From a bacterium UBP6_UBA1209 (GTDB lineage Bacteria > UBP6 > UBA1177), in the NCBI GenBank assembly GCA_002309575.1, contig DBXP01000014.1:1-43270 (forward strand): a stretch of DNA of 43,270 bases, given 5' to 3'. Every line of letters starts with the position of its first letter. The first letter of the stretch is position 1. The position numbers and the translations under genes are program-made. Under the pieces are notes generated by a model, which searched no databases, had not been told where the DNA came from, and was given only the letters and a program-made list of their open reading frames with translations. Of the stretch, positions 1 to 8,400 are shown piece by piece.

Positions 1-204
1 CTTGCAAGAAGAGCAGGAATGTACGGAATCCAGGAGTGGATGAGCTTCTACTTCAAGTCACCTATGGTTGCGGAAGGTCTTTATCCGGAACACGATGTTT
101 TCATTCAGCACACCAAGCTGAAAAACACACTCAGAGATATGATGGGCGAAGAGCTTATCACACATCTCGGCAAGGAATATTACGATTACGCTAAAGAAGA
201 CTAA
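1..204 (+). CDS. C-terminal end of a probable inositol-3-phosphate synthase (partial)
   Basis: The reading frame is open from the first base, so the start lies outside the window; 67 residues remain. The segment FYFKSPM followed about 20 residues later by KLKNTLRDMMG resembles the end of myo-inositol-1-phosphate synthases, where a hydrophobic strand with KSP or KAP precedes a helix of the LENILR type. That enzyme converts glucose 6-phosphate to inositol 3-phosphate with NAD. The call rests only on this tail; the catalytic domains cannot be seen. The gene ends 39 bases before the next gene on the same strand, so the two may be cotranscribed. Confidence 0.5.
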   Translation, partial: LARRAGMYGIQEWMSFYFKSPMVAEGLYPEHDVFIQHTKLKNTLRDMMGEELITHLGKEYYDYAKED

Positions 205-242
205 TTCTCTTAACCGTTCGTAATTACTGATCTTTTCACTGA

Positions 243-2363
243 ATGTTTGCATCCTCTCTTCTGATATTCCAACTCCTGTTTTCAGCGTTTCAATTTGATT
301 TCGGTGAAAGCGATATCGAAAAGCACATCGATCAGAAGATCCTCTATCTCAGGCAGTTTTCCACAGAAGAGAGGATCGGGTTCTGCAACAGAAACGACAG
401 CCTCTCCTGCAAGATCCTCTTTCTCGAGACCGTTTCAGAGGCCAGTTCTCCGGTCGACGACCTGACCCAGCTTCTGGAGAAACTCGACGAAAAGGACCGC
501 GAGCTCGGGATCTACCTGCTTGTCACGGAGAGATGGCAGGATCTGCCTCTGGAGATCATGAAGGGCTACATCGCGCAGCTCTCCGAACAGCTTTCAAAAA
601 ACCTCTACCCGATCTACCTCCGCAAACTCTACTACACGGGCAGGATCAAGGAGTTTATGGAGGATTACCGGCAGACAAAAAGCCCGGATCTGACACAGTA
701 CTACGTCACCGAGCTGCTCAAAAAAAATCCAGAAGAGGGCTTTGCCTACCTGCGCCAGATCAAGGTCGATTTTCCTGAAAGCTTCTACGACACAATGGCC
801 AAAACCGTTGAGAATTACTCGAAAAAGCTTAGCAAAAAGGCTGTCGGGGAGTTCAGGATCTGGCAGCTCGAATACAACTACCGGAAGGTCCGCTACAAAC
901 AGGCGATAAGCCTTGCGAACGGCTTCTACCCGAACAAAAAATATTCCAATTCGGTCGACTGGCGGGCGCACCTCTACAGGGCGATGTCCTATTCAAAAAG
1001 GCGCGAACACACAAAGGCCGAAGCAATTTACAGGGATCTCGAAAAACATTGGAAAAACGAAGAGCTGAGTCCAGGCGACATATACAAATTTTTCATTGAA
1101 TACGGCTACTCTGAATCGGCCCTCGTCCACAACGCAAAGGCGATAGAGCTCTACATGACGGCGTACGAATTCTTCCTGCCGAATGACGAGGAGAGCGCTT
1201 CCGAATTTTTATATCTGGCTGCGGATATCGCAAGACTCGACAGACAGTGGGACGAATCGACACGGCTCTTTTCGCTCTACATAAGCTCCTTTCCGGGCGG
1301 CAGAAAGATCGAGCTCGCATCTTTTCTGAGCTTCTGGATAAGCTACAAGCAGAACCGGCTTGACGACGCAAAACAGAGACTGGATGAGATCATCGCGGCT
1401 TCACACGAGCTCAGCTACGACCGTCAGCGTGCGAACTACTGGCTTGCGCGTGTCCTCGAAAAGCAGAATAAAAGCAGTGAATCGACAGCGATTTTCTGTG
1501 ACCTCGCGACCCGTTTCCCAGCCTCGTTTTACGGAGCGATGGCAGCCAGCAGAGTCAAAACTTTCGGATTTTCCAGCAAGGAGCCCGAAGAGACTCAGAC
1601 CGACCCCGGACTTCTGCTTGACCGTGAAAGCATTCCGGAGACCGGCTGGATCACTGCCTCGATCTGCGTGAACAACCCCAAGCTTACGAACAAAATACTC
1701 TCGAACAGCCTCAAAAATATCGAAAACGACGGCCACGAATACGATAAGCTGGTTGCTAGTTTTGCGGCAAAAAGTGTGAATAATCACATACTTGCGGCAA
1801 ATTTGATGAAGTCTATCAGCAGGATCTCGGACAACTCGCAGAAGTACTTCAAACTTCACTACACCATCGCCTTCGAGGAGGAGATCCTATCGCACTGCGA
1901 TTTCTACAACGTACCGCCGCTTTTTGTCTTTTCAATTGCAAGACAGGAGAGCCTTTTCGATGTCGGCGCGATCTCGACGAGCTATGCGATCGGCCTTCTG
2001 CAGCTTCTGCCGTCGACCGCGCAGATCCTCGCAAACAGCGAAGACTACGGAACGATCGAGACAAAAAATCTGCAGAAACCGCTTACGAACATCCGTTTCG
2101 GCGTCAAATATCTGTCGACTCTTCTGAAAAAGTTCGACCGTTCGATCCCGCTTGCCGCCGCATCATACAACGCTGGCGAAAAACGGATCGAGAAGTGGAT
2201 AAAAAACAATCCGGATGCAGAACTCGACGAGTACATCGAAGACATCCCGATCTTTCAGACACGCAACTACGTAAAAAAAGTCGTCGGGAACTACGCAGTC
2301 TACAGCTACATCTTTTACGACAAGGTTTACGACGAACTTGAATTCAAACTTCCTAAAAAGTAG
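243..2363 (+). CDS. slt: Soluble-type lytic murein transglycosylase (SLT domain)
   Basis: The 706-residue protein has a hydrophobic N-terminus (about residues 1-18) that looks like an export signal. A long all-helical, TPR-like region (about 30-530) follows, then a C-terminal SLT domain (about 540-700). The domain shows the family motifs ARQES, with the likely catalytic Glu569, then GLLQLLPSTA and AAASYNAGE. Such enzymes cleave the MurNAc-GlcNAc bond of peptidoglycan in the periplasm, leaving 1,6-anhydro ends, and the helical part normally forms a ring around the glycan. The length is near that of Slt70. An in-frame stop lies directly before the ATG, which fixes the start, although no good ribosome binding site is visible; translation may be coupled to the gene upstream. 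Confidence 0.9.
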   Translation: MFASSLLIFQLLFSAFQFDFGESDIEKHIDQKILYLRQFSTEERIGFCNRNDSLSCKILFLETVSEASSPVDDLTQLLEKLDEKDRELGIYLLVTERWQDLPLEIMKGYIAQLSEQLSKNLYPIYLRKLYYTGRIKEFMEDYRQTKSPDLTQYYVTELLKKNPEEGFAYLRQIKVDFPESFYDTMAKTVENYSKKLSKKAVGEFRIWQLEYNYRKVRYKQAISLANGFYPNKKYSNSVDWRAHLYRAMSYSKRREHTKAEAIYRDLEKHWKNEELSPGDIYKFFIEYGYSESALVHNAKAIELYMTAYEFFLPNDEESASEFLYLAADIARLDRQWDESTRLFSLYISSFPGGRKIELASFLSFWISYKQNRLDDAKQRLDEIIAASHELSYDRQRANYWLARVLEKQNKSSESTAIFCDLATRFPASFYGAMAASRVKTFGFSSKEPEETQTDPGLLLDRESIPETGWITASICVNNPKLTNKILSNSLKNIENDGHEYDKLVASFAAKSVNNHILAANLMKSISRISDNSQKYFKLHYTIAFEEEILSHCDFYNVPPLFVFSIARQESLFDVGAISTSYAIGLLQLLPSTAQILANSEDYGTIETKNLQKPLTNIRFGVKYLSTLLKKFDRSIPLAAASYNAGEKRIEKWIKNNPDAELDEYIEDIPIFQTRNYVKKVVGNYAVYSYIFYDKVYDELEFKLPKK

Positions 2364-2382
2364 CTCTCTTCAGCCGAATTTT

Positions 2383-2410
2383 TTGACAAAAAACAGCTTT
2401 TCTGTAGAAT
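2383..2410 (+). promoter_or_regulatory. Sigma-70 type promoter before the Cys-rich gene
   Basis: TTGACA at 2383-2388 and TAGAAT at 2405-2410 are separated by 16 bases and lie 35 bases before the ATG at 2446. The first 17 bases are identical to those of the promoter at 3229. Confidence 0.65.
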
Positions 2411-2445
2411 ATGTCGTTTTTATTAACTTTTTTTGAGGTACAACA

Positions 2446-2769
2446 ATGAAAAAACTCTTCGTTTTCGCGCTTGTGACATTTGCTTTTTTTGCTCTTTTCG
2501 GAGAATGCGGCTGCAAAGCCGGAATAAGTAGCAATCCGCAGGCCATCCCCAGTTGCACCGATGAAAATAGCGTCTGCACACTCGATATGGATTCCTGTGA
2601 ATGCGGTGGAAACTGCGGCTGTGACTGTGCAAAAAACGGCGGTTGCGACTGCGCAAAACATAAAGACGGCTGCAAATGCGGCTGCGACTGTGCTAAAAAA
2701 GAGGGCGGCTGTGACTGCGCAAAACATAAAGACGGCTGCAAATGCGGCTGCGCCCACCACAAAAAGTAA
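2446..2769 (+). CDS. Small exported Cys-rich repeat protein, metallothionein-like in composition
   Basis: The 107-residue protein begins with a typical signal peptide (MKK, then a hydrophobic run to about residue 19). From residue 42 it is almost only Cys, Gly, Lys, Asp and His. The units CGCDCAK, GGCDCAKHKDG and CKCGC recur, and the segment GGCDCAKHKDGCKCGC appears twice, as a near-exact DNA repeat. The C-X-C spacing and the final HHKK suggest binding of soft metals such as Zn, Cu or Cd, but this is inferred from composition. The residue before the first Cys is Glu, so there is no good lipobox. The ATG follows GAGG, and a strong promoter lies directly upstream. It converges on fabZ with 20 bases between the stops. 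I cannot assign it to a named family. Confidence 0.75.
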   Translation: MKKLFVFALVTFAFFALFGECGCKAGISSNPQAIPSCTDENSVCTLDMDSCECGGNCGCDCAKNGGCDCAKHKDGCKCGCDCAKKEGGCDCAKHKDGCKCGCAHHKK

Positions 2770-2789
2770 ACTCTGACTCCAGGATCCCC

Positions 2790-3212
2790 TCAATCTCCCA
2801 AAGCAAATCCTAAATCGGCTGAACATACGACGCTTCCGTCGACCGAAGCCTCCGCATGTCCCTTCCCTATCGAGTGGCGGAAGGAGATGAATTCGACTCT
2901 CAGCTTGAGCTGATCTCCAGGCTTGACCTTTTTCCGGAACCTGGCGTTCTCGATCGAAGTAAAGTAGATCTTTTTGCCGCTGTTTGCGGGCCCGCTCAAC
3001 GCAAGGACCGCTCCGAGCTGCGCCATAGCCTCGATGATCAGGACTCCGGGCATAACCGGCTCGTCAGGGAAATGGCCGCGGAGAAAACTCTCGTCTCCGG
3101 TAATTTTTTTTAATCCTTCCGCAGACCTGCCCTTTTCGATGATTTCAGCCTCATCGATCATAAGGAACGGCTCCCTGTGGGGAATGATTTTTTTTATCTC
3201 CTCAGCGTTCAT
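2790..3212 (-). CDS. fabZ: 3-hydroxyacyl-[acyl-carrier-protein] dehydratase FabZ
   Basis: FabZ removes water from 3-hydroxyacyl-ACP to give trans-2-enoyl-ACP in type II fatty acid synthesis, in the cytosol. The 140-residue hotdog-fold protein contains PHREPFLMID near the N-terminus and HFPDEPVMPGVLIIEAMAQ, with the catalytic pair His47 and Glu61. Its length is normal for the family. I place the start at the ATG giving MNAEEIKKIIPHRE, because GAGG lies about nine bases upstream; a longer in-frame extension would run across the divergent promoter and adds no conserved sequence. No other lipid genes flank it here. Confidence 0.95.
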   Translation of the reverse strand: MNAEEIKKIIPHREPFLMIDEAEIIEKGRSAEGLKKITGDESFLRGHFPDEPVMPGVLIIEAMAQLGAVLALSGPANSGKKIYFTSIENARFRKKVKPGDQLKLRVEFISFRHSIGKGHAEASVDGSVVCSADLGFALGD

Positions 3213-3228
3213 TGCATCTAACCTCAAT

Positions 3229-3256
3229 TTGACAAAAAACAGCTTAACATTATATA
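3229..3256 (+). promoter_or_regulatory. Promoter for the rseC-rnfB pair
   Basis: TTGACA at 3229-3234 and TATATA at 3251-3256 with a 16-base spacer, 26 bases before the ATG at 3282. It sits in the 69-base gap between divergent fabZ and the rseC-like gene. Bases 3229-3245 match 2383-2399 exactly. Confidence 0.6.
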
Positions 3257-3281
3257 GGGAAAAAACCTTTAAAGGCAAAAA

Positions 3282-3695
3282 ATGACAGAGGCAAAGGTTT
3301 CACATATCGGCTGCGTGATCGGTGTCGATCAAAACATCGCAAAAGTAAGGATCGAGGTGAAGAGCGCCTGCGCGGAGTGCCACGCAAAATCGCTCTGTTC
3401 GGCTTCGGATCTTGCCGAAAAAATCATCGAATCGACCTGTGAGGAGCCTGTTGAGATCGGCGACAAGGTCATCGTCGAAATGGCCGAGAAATCGGCGTTT
3501 CAGGCTGTTTTTGTCGTATTTTTCATACCGTTCGTGATGATGGTGGCTGCACTTTTTGCCGCTTTTTCGCTCAGCGGTTCGGAAGTTGTCGCAGCAATTG
3601 CCTCGATCGCTGTTTTGCCGCCCTATTTTCTGGCTTTGACGCTTTTTCGCACATACTATAAAAAGAAATTTGTTTTCACTTGTCGGAAACTTTGA
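3282..3695 (+). CDS. RseC/MucC family membrane protein
   Basis: This 137-residue protein matches the RseC family. The N-terminal domain opens with GCVIGVDQN and carries four closely spaced cysteines (CAECHAKSLC and an earlier Cys-rich stretch), followed by two hydrophobic helices (about residues 68-90 and 95-112) and a short basic tail. RseC proteins are linked to Rnf/Rsx electron transport and to reduction of the SoxR iron-sulfur cluster. The stop codon is 11 bases before the rnfB start on the same strand, which supports a joint role. The Cys group may hold a metal or an Fe-S centre; this is inferred. Confidence 0.75.
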   Translation: MTEAKVSHIGCVIGVDQNIAKVRIEVKSACAECHAKSLCSASDLAEKIIESTCEEPVEIGDKVIVEMAEKSAFQAVFVVFFIPFVMMVAALFAAFSLSGSEVVAAIASIAVLPPYFLALTLFRTYYKKKFVFTCRKL

Positions 3696-3706
3696 AGGAG
3701 GAGACT

Positions 3707-4588
3707 ATGCAGGTGGTTGTTTATTCGGTTATTTGTCTTGGAGCTGTCGCAGCGCTTGCCGCTGTGATCCTATACTTTGTTGCGAAAAAATTTAAGGTAG
3801 AGGAGGATCCGCGGATCGATCTCGTCGCTGAATGCCTTCCCGGCGCAAACTGCGGAGGATGCGGATATCCAGGCTGCCGCGGGCTTGCCGAGGCAATGGT
3901 CAAGGCTTCGGCTACCGGTTCTATCGACGGAATGGCCTGCCCTGCCGGCGGAGCCGAGGCGCTGAAAAAGATCGGTGCGGTCCTCGGGCTCGAAGTAGCG
4001 GCTGCCTCCCCGATGATTGCAGTCGTAAGATGCGGCGGGACCCGAGAGATGGCCCTTCAGAAGGCGACATTCGACGGACCGAGCAAGTGCGCTGTCGAGG
4101 CTTCGCTCTTTTCCGGCGAAAAGGGATGCCCTTACGGCTGTCTTGGGCTCGGCGACTGCGTTGACGCCTGCCAGTTCGGAGCTCTCTCGATCGACAAGGT
4201 GACCGGACTTCCGGTCGTCGACGAACAGAAATGCACAGGCTGCGGAGCCTGCGCAAAGAGCTGTCCGAGGAGAGTGATCGAGGTCAGACCTGTCGGCAGG
4301 AACAACCGCCGGGTATTTGTCGGCTGCAGAAGCATGGACAAGGGGGCGATCGTTATGAAGATCTGCAAGGCGGCATGTATCGGCTGCGGAAAGTGCGCGA
4401 AAGAGTGTCCTGAAAAGGTCCAGGCGATAACGGTTGAAAATTTCCTCGCCTACATCAACCCGAAAAAGTGCATTGCCTGCGGAAAGTGCGCGGCGGCCTG
4501 CCCGACTCACGCGATCAAGACGACCTTCGAACTCCCGAAACCGAAGCCTGAAGAACCGAAAACAGAAGAACCCAAAGCCGAGAGCTGA
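3707..4588 (+). CDS. rnfB: Electron transport complex subunit RnfB
   Basis: RnfB is the iron-sulfur subunit of the Rnf complex, which couples ferredoxin:NAD oxidoreduction to ion pumping at the inner membrane. The 293-residue protein has one N-terminal membrane helix (about 5-26), then the RnfB cluster NCGGCGYPGC (Cys49, 52, 57, with Cys78 as the likely fourth ligand). Several ferredoxin-type motifs follow: CTGCGACAKSCP, CIGCGKCAKECP and CIACGKCAAACP. The acidic KPEEPKTEEPK tail is not conserved in the family as I know it. I prefer the ATG at 3707, preceded by GGAGGAG, over the frame start 27 bases upstream. No rnfC, D, G, E or A is in the window, so this is a detached rseC-rnfB pair or the start of a split locus. 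Confidence 0.92.
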   Translation: MQVVVYSVICLGAVAALAAVILYFVAKKFKVEEDPRIDLVAECLPGANCGGCGYPGCRGLAEAMVKASATGSIDGMACPAGGAEALKKIGAVLGLEVAAASPMIAVVRCGGTREMALQKATFDGPSKCAVEASLFSGEKGCPYGCLGLGDCVDACQFGALSIDKVTGLPVVDEQKCTGCGACAKSCPRRVIEVRPVGRNNRRVFVGCRSMDKGAIVMKICKAACIGCGKCAKECPEKVQAITVENFLAYINPKKCIACGKCAAACPTHAIKTTFELPKPKPEEPKTEEPKAES

Positions 4589-4594
4589 CAGATA

Positions 4595-5398
4595 TCACTT
4601 CTGAGATCTTAGAAATTCGTACATCCTTGCCCTGAAACCGGGCTCTTCATCGTAGCAGGCATGGCTGCCGCCTTCGTAAATCAGGCTTTGAGAACCGGGG
4701 ATCTTTTCAGCGATAGTCTTCATCGGCCCGGCACCTAAAATCCTGTCGCCGGTCGCTCCGACCGCAAGAACGGGACATTTTACAGCCGGGAGCCTGTCTG
4801 TGATGTCAAATTCCGAGAATGCCCGTGCGACCTTGACGAAATGGCCGAGCTCATCGGCAGTTACGCTCTTTGCTATCGCGCTGATCGCGCTCTTATACCT
4901 CTTCAAAAAGCCTTCGGAATAGACAAACTCAGCGAATGCCAAAAAAAGCTCTTCGCCTCTCCCCTCCACGGCAAGCTCAAGCAGGCTGCCGAAAAATTCG
5001 ATCTTCGCCCTGTCGAACTGCGGTGTCGTCGATGCCAGAACAGCGGCATGAACAAGTTCCGGATGGTCAAGAGCGATATACTGAGCCATGATCCCGCCGA
5101 GAGATGCTCCGAAAATATCGGTGGACTCAATGCCTAGAGCCTTCATCGCCGCCGCCTCATCTTCGGCAAGATCGCTGATTTTGAAGCCTTCGGGCGGATC
5201 CTTGCGCCTTTCGATGAGATATACCGTAAAATCATCTGCAAATCTGGCGAAACCGCCGACTATGACAGGAGCCGAGTCAAGCACGCTCTTGATGCTGAGC
5301 CCCGGGATTATCACAAAATTTCTACTGCCTTTGCCGAAGCGAAGATATCTGAAACAGGCATTGTTCGCCGAAACTGTCGAAAGCAGAAAATCCATCAT
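4595..5398 (-). CDS. Alpha/beta hydrolase
   Basis: The 267-residue protein has the alpha/beta hydrolase layout. An early strand with IIPG (oxyanion region) precedes the nucleophile elbow FGASLGG with Ser99, a likely acid Asp218 in GATGDRI, and the catalytic His246 in GGSHACYD. The substrate cannot be told from sequence; relatives include esterases, lactonases and C-C hydrolases. No signal peptide is visible, so it is probably cytosolic. AAAGGTG lies before two consecutive ATG codons. The gene converges on rnfB with six bases between them and lies 37 bases downstream of the CoA activase on the same strand. Confidence 0.85.
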   Translation of the reverse strand: MMDFLLSTVSANNACFRYLRFGKGSRNFVIIPGLSIKSVLDSAPVIVGGFARFADDFTVYLIERRKDPPEGFKISDLAEDEAAAMKALGIESTDIFGASLGGIMAQYIALDHPELVHAAVLASTTPQFDRAKIEFFGSLLELAVEGRGEELFLAFAEFVYSEGFLKRYKSAISAIAKSVTADELGHFVKVARAFSEFDITDRLPAVKCPVLAVGATGDRILGAGPMKTIAEKIPGSQSLIYEGGSHACYDEEPGFRARMYEFLRSQK

Positions 5399-5435
5399 AC
5401 GAACACCTTTTTAAATGAATTCGAGCAGTCAGCCC

Positions 5436-8400
5436 CTACGAATCCGACTCTTCTCCATCCGAAGCGAGCTCCTCCTTGCAGTTTTCAGCCATGAAGTGAA
5501 GCCTGTTGAAGATGTTGGCTTCCGAAGTCCCGAGATCGAAATCGAGGAAAAGAAGGTTCATCCTCGGGTAGAGTTTCTTGATCCGCTTTTCAAGCCCCTT
5601 CGAAATGATATGGTTCGAGATGCAGCCGAAGGGCTGAAGGCTTATCACGTTGTTGATGTTGTGCTCGGCAAAGTGACCTATTTCAGCCGGGATCAGCCAG
5701 CCTTCACCGAAGTTGCAGGCGGGGTTGATCATCTGTTTTGCCAACTCCATATCGTGAAAATCATCAGAAAAATCACGGTAATAGGGGAACGGACGGCACA
5801 TTTCGTCGAACTCCTTCGCTGTTTTGCGGACATAGCGGTATCCGAGGTCGCTGAGGAAAAGCGGGAAGCCCTGCTTTTTGACGTTCTCCTCTCTAACGAC
5901 ATGGTTGTTTACGAAGAAATTGCTGAAGAAATTGAAAATCGACGGCATTGCAGGTTCGATCTGGTGGTCGATCAACCACTTGACGACGAACTTGTTGCCG
6001 AACGAGTTGTATTTTACATAAATCTCGCCTACAACGCCGACTATCGGACGTTTAACGTGGTCTATGATCGAATCGAACTCAGCAACGGCCTCTCTCAGGA
6101 GTGCCTTCAGTCCGCGCATGTTTTTCTGTTCGATGAGAGGGATCGACCTCTGAACGTACCTGTCTCTGAGCGCACGAGCCGCACCTGGGACCTTTTCGCG
6201 GACAGCCGAAGCATAATAGAGCTTCGCGATGCAGTCCGTGAAATAAAGCGATGGTACGAGCACCCTGATCACGCGGTGGAACGAGAGCTTGAAGCCTGGC
6301 TGGACGTTGCTCGTATCGCCGCCGAAGCCTATCGAAACGACCGGGATGTCAGCGTAACCTGCAGTGATCATCGCCCTTTTTATAAGCTGAAGATAGTTCG
6401 AAGCCCTGCACTGACCGCCTGTCTGGGTTATCGCTACGGCGATCTCGTTGCGGTCGTAACTGCCGCTCTGCAGCGCCTGAAGGATCGATCCGACAACGAT
6501 CGTTGCCGGGTAGCAGACCTCGTTGTTCGCATACTTCAGACCGAGCTCTGCAGACTCCTGGGTCCCCGGCGGAAGGTTAACGACCTTGTAGCCCAGAAGC
6601 TTGAAGAGGGTCGGCACGAAATCGGAATAGTCATCTGCGAAAAACGGTATGAGCAGGGTCCTGCGCCTGTCTTCGAGGTTAAAGACAGCCGTCTTTTCAG
6701 GCGGAAGATCCTTCTGCGTATGCTCGCCGACCTTGAGGCTCTCGACGAGAGAACGGATCCTCAGCCTGAGAGATCCGATGTTGTTGACGTCGTCTATCTT
6801 CAAAACTGTCAGATTTTTGCCCTTTCTGCCAAGGATCGCGTTGACTTCATCCAGAATAAAGGCATCTGGGCCGCAGCCGAAGGAGGTCAGCTCGACAAGC
6901 TGGACCGAGCTGTCGGAGTTCGCAACAAAATGCGCCGCCTTGAAGATCCTGTTCGGATAGGTCCACTGAGGAACAGCCAGAAGCTCGTCGTAAACACCGT
7001 CTCCCGCCAGCGCTGCGACATTTTCAGTGACGACGTTGATGCCCATTTCAGCGATGCACTGCGAAATTTTGTGCTGGATCAGCGGGTCGACGTGATAGGG
7101 CCTTCCCGCGAGAACTATCGTCAGACGATTTTCCCTGCGGCTCTGGTCAAGTATCTCCTTCGCCCGGTCGGCTAGCTGTCTGTGATAGTCGTCCTGAGCT
7201 TTGACAGCCGCAGCTATCGCCCTTTTGATCGTCTTCGGATCGACTCCGAGCGACTTCAGGTAAGCTGTACACGATTTGTGCAGAAGATCGTTGTCGTTGA
7301 AGGTTATAACGGGCGAATCAAACGGGATGTCAAACTTTTCCTTAGGTTCGATCGAGCTCATCAGGACATCCGAATAGCCGGCGACGATCGGGCAGTTGTA
7401 GCTGTCTCTCGCCTTCTCGTCCTCCTTCTGCTCGTAGATGACGTATGGATAAAAAATCCGGTCGACCTTCTTTCTGATAAGGTCGATAACATGGCCGTGC
7501 ATAAGCTTCGCCGGGAAGCAGATGTTATCCGCCATGATCGAGTGGACGCCCCACTCGTAAAGTTTGCTGGACGACGCCGCCGAAAGCTGCGGATAGATGT
7601 TGCACTCGTTGAAGAGCGCGTGCCAGAACGGGTAGTTTTCGTATATCCCGAGACCTCGCGGAATGCCGATCACCATTCTTGCAGACTCCTTCGGAACGCT
7701 CTTCCGGTTGAGCAGCATGATATACTTTTCGGCGTGCATATCGACGCCCTTCGTCTCGTTTTCGCTTTTGTTGGAGTAGACCTTCTCGCAGTTGTTGCCG
7801 GAGAAGAAGCGGCGGTTGTCCTGGAAGGTGAAGACTTTGACCGTACAGTGGTTTTCGCAGCCGGGGCAGATCTCGACGCTCGACTGGTAGTTCTTCGACT
7901 CGATCAGGCGCGAAAGCGGGACCGGTTTGTTGTTTTTGAGCTCCTTGAGGGCGTAAAGCGCAGCTCCGTAGGCGCCCATCAGCTCAGGGATATCGGAAAA
8001 ACCGACCTTTTTGCCCGTCAGCTTCTCGAGGACGCGGACGATCGAGAGGTTCTTGAAGGTCCCTCCCTGAACAACGATCTTGTCGCCGAGATCCCTGACA
8101 TCCTTCAGCTTCAAAACCTTGAAGAGGCAGTTCTTGATGACGGAATATGAAAATCCGGCAGCGATATCAGGCACCTCCGCGCCCTCGCCGAGAGACTGCT
8201 TGACCTTTGAGTTCATGAAGACGGTACAGCGTGTCCCGAGGTCGCTCGGATGCTTTGCAAGGCAGGACATCGCCGCGAACTTGGCAACAGGATAGTTCAG
8301 CATGTTCGCGAAGTTTTCGATGAAGGAGCCGCAGCCCGAGGAGCACGCCTCGTTGATCTCGATCCGCTTGATCGCTCCGTTTTCGACAAAGATCGCCTTC

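Noticed and set aside
2353..2826. Two long - strand frames opposite the Cys-rich gene
   Set aside because: Repetitive antisense translation of the C-x-C repeats; the + frame has the signal peptide, ribosome site and promoter.
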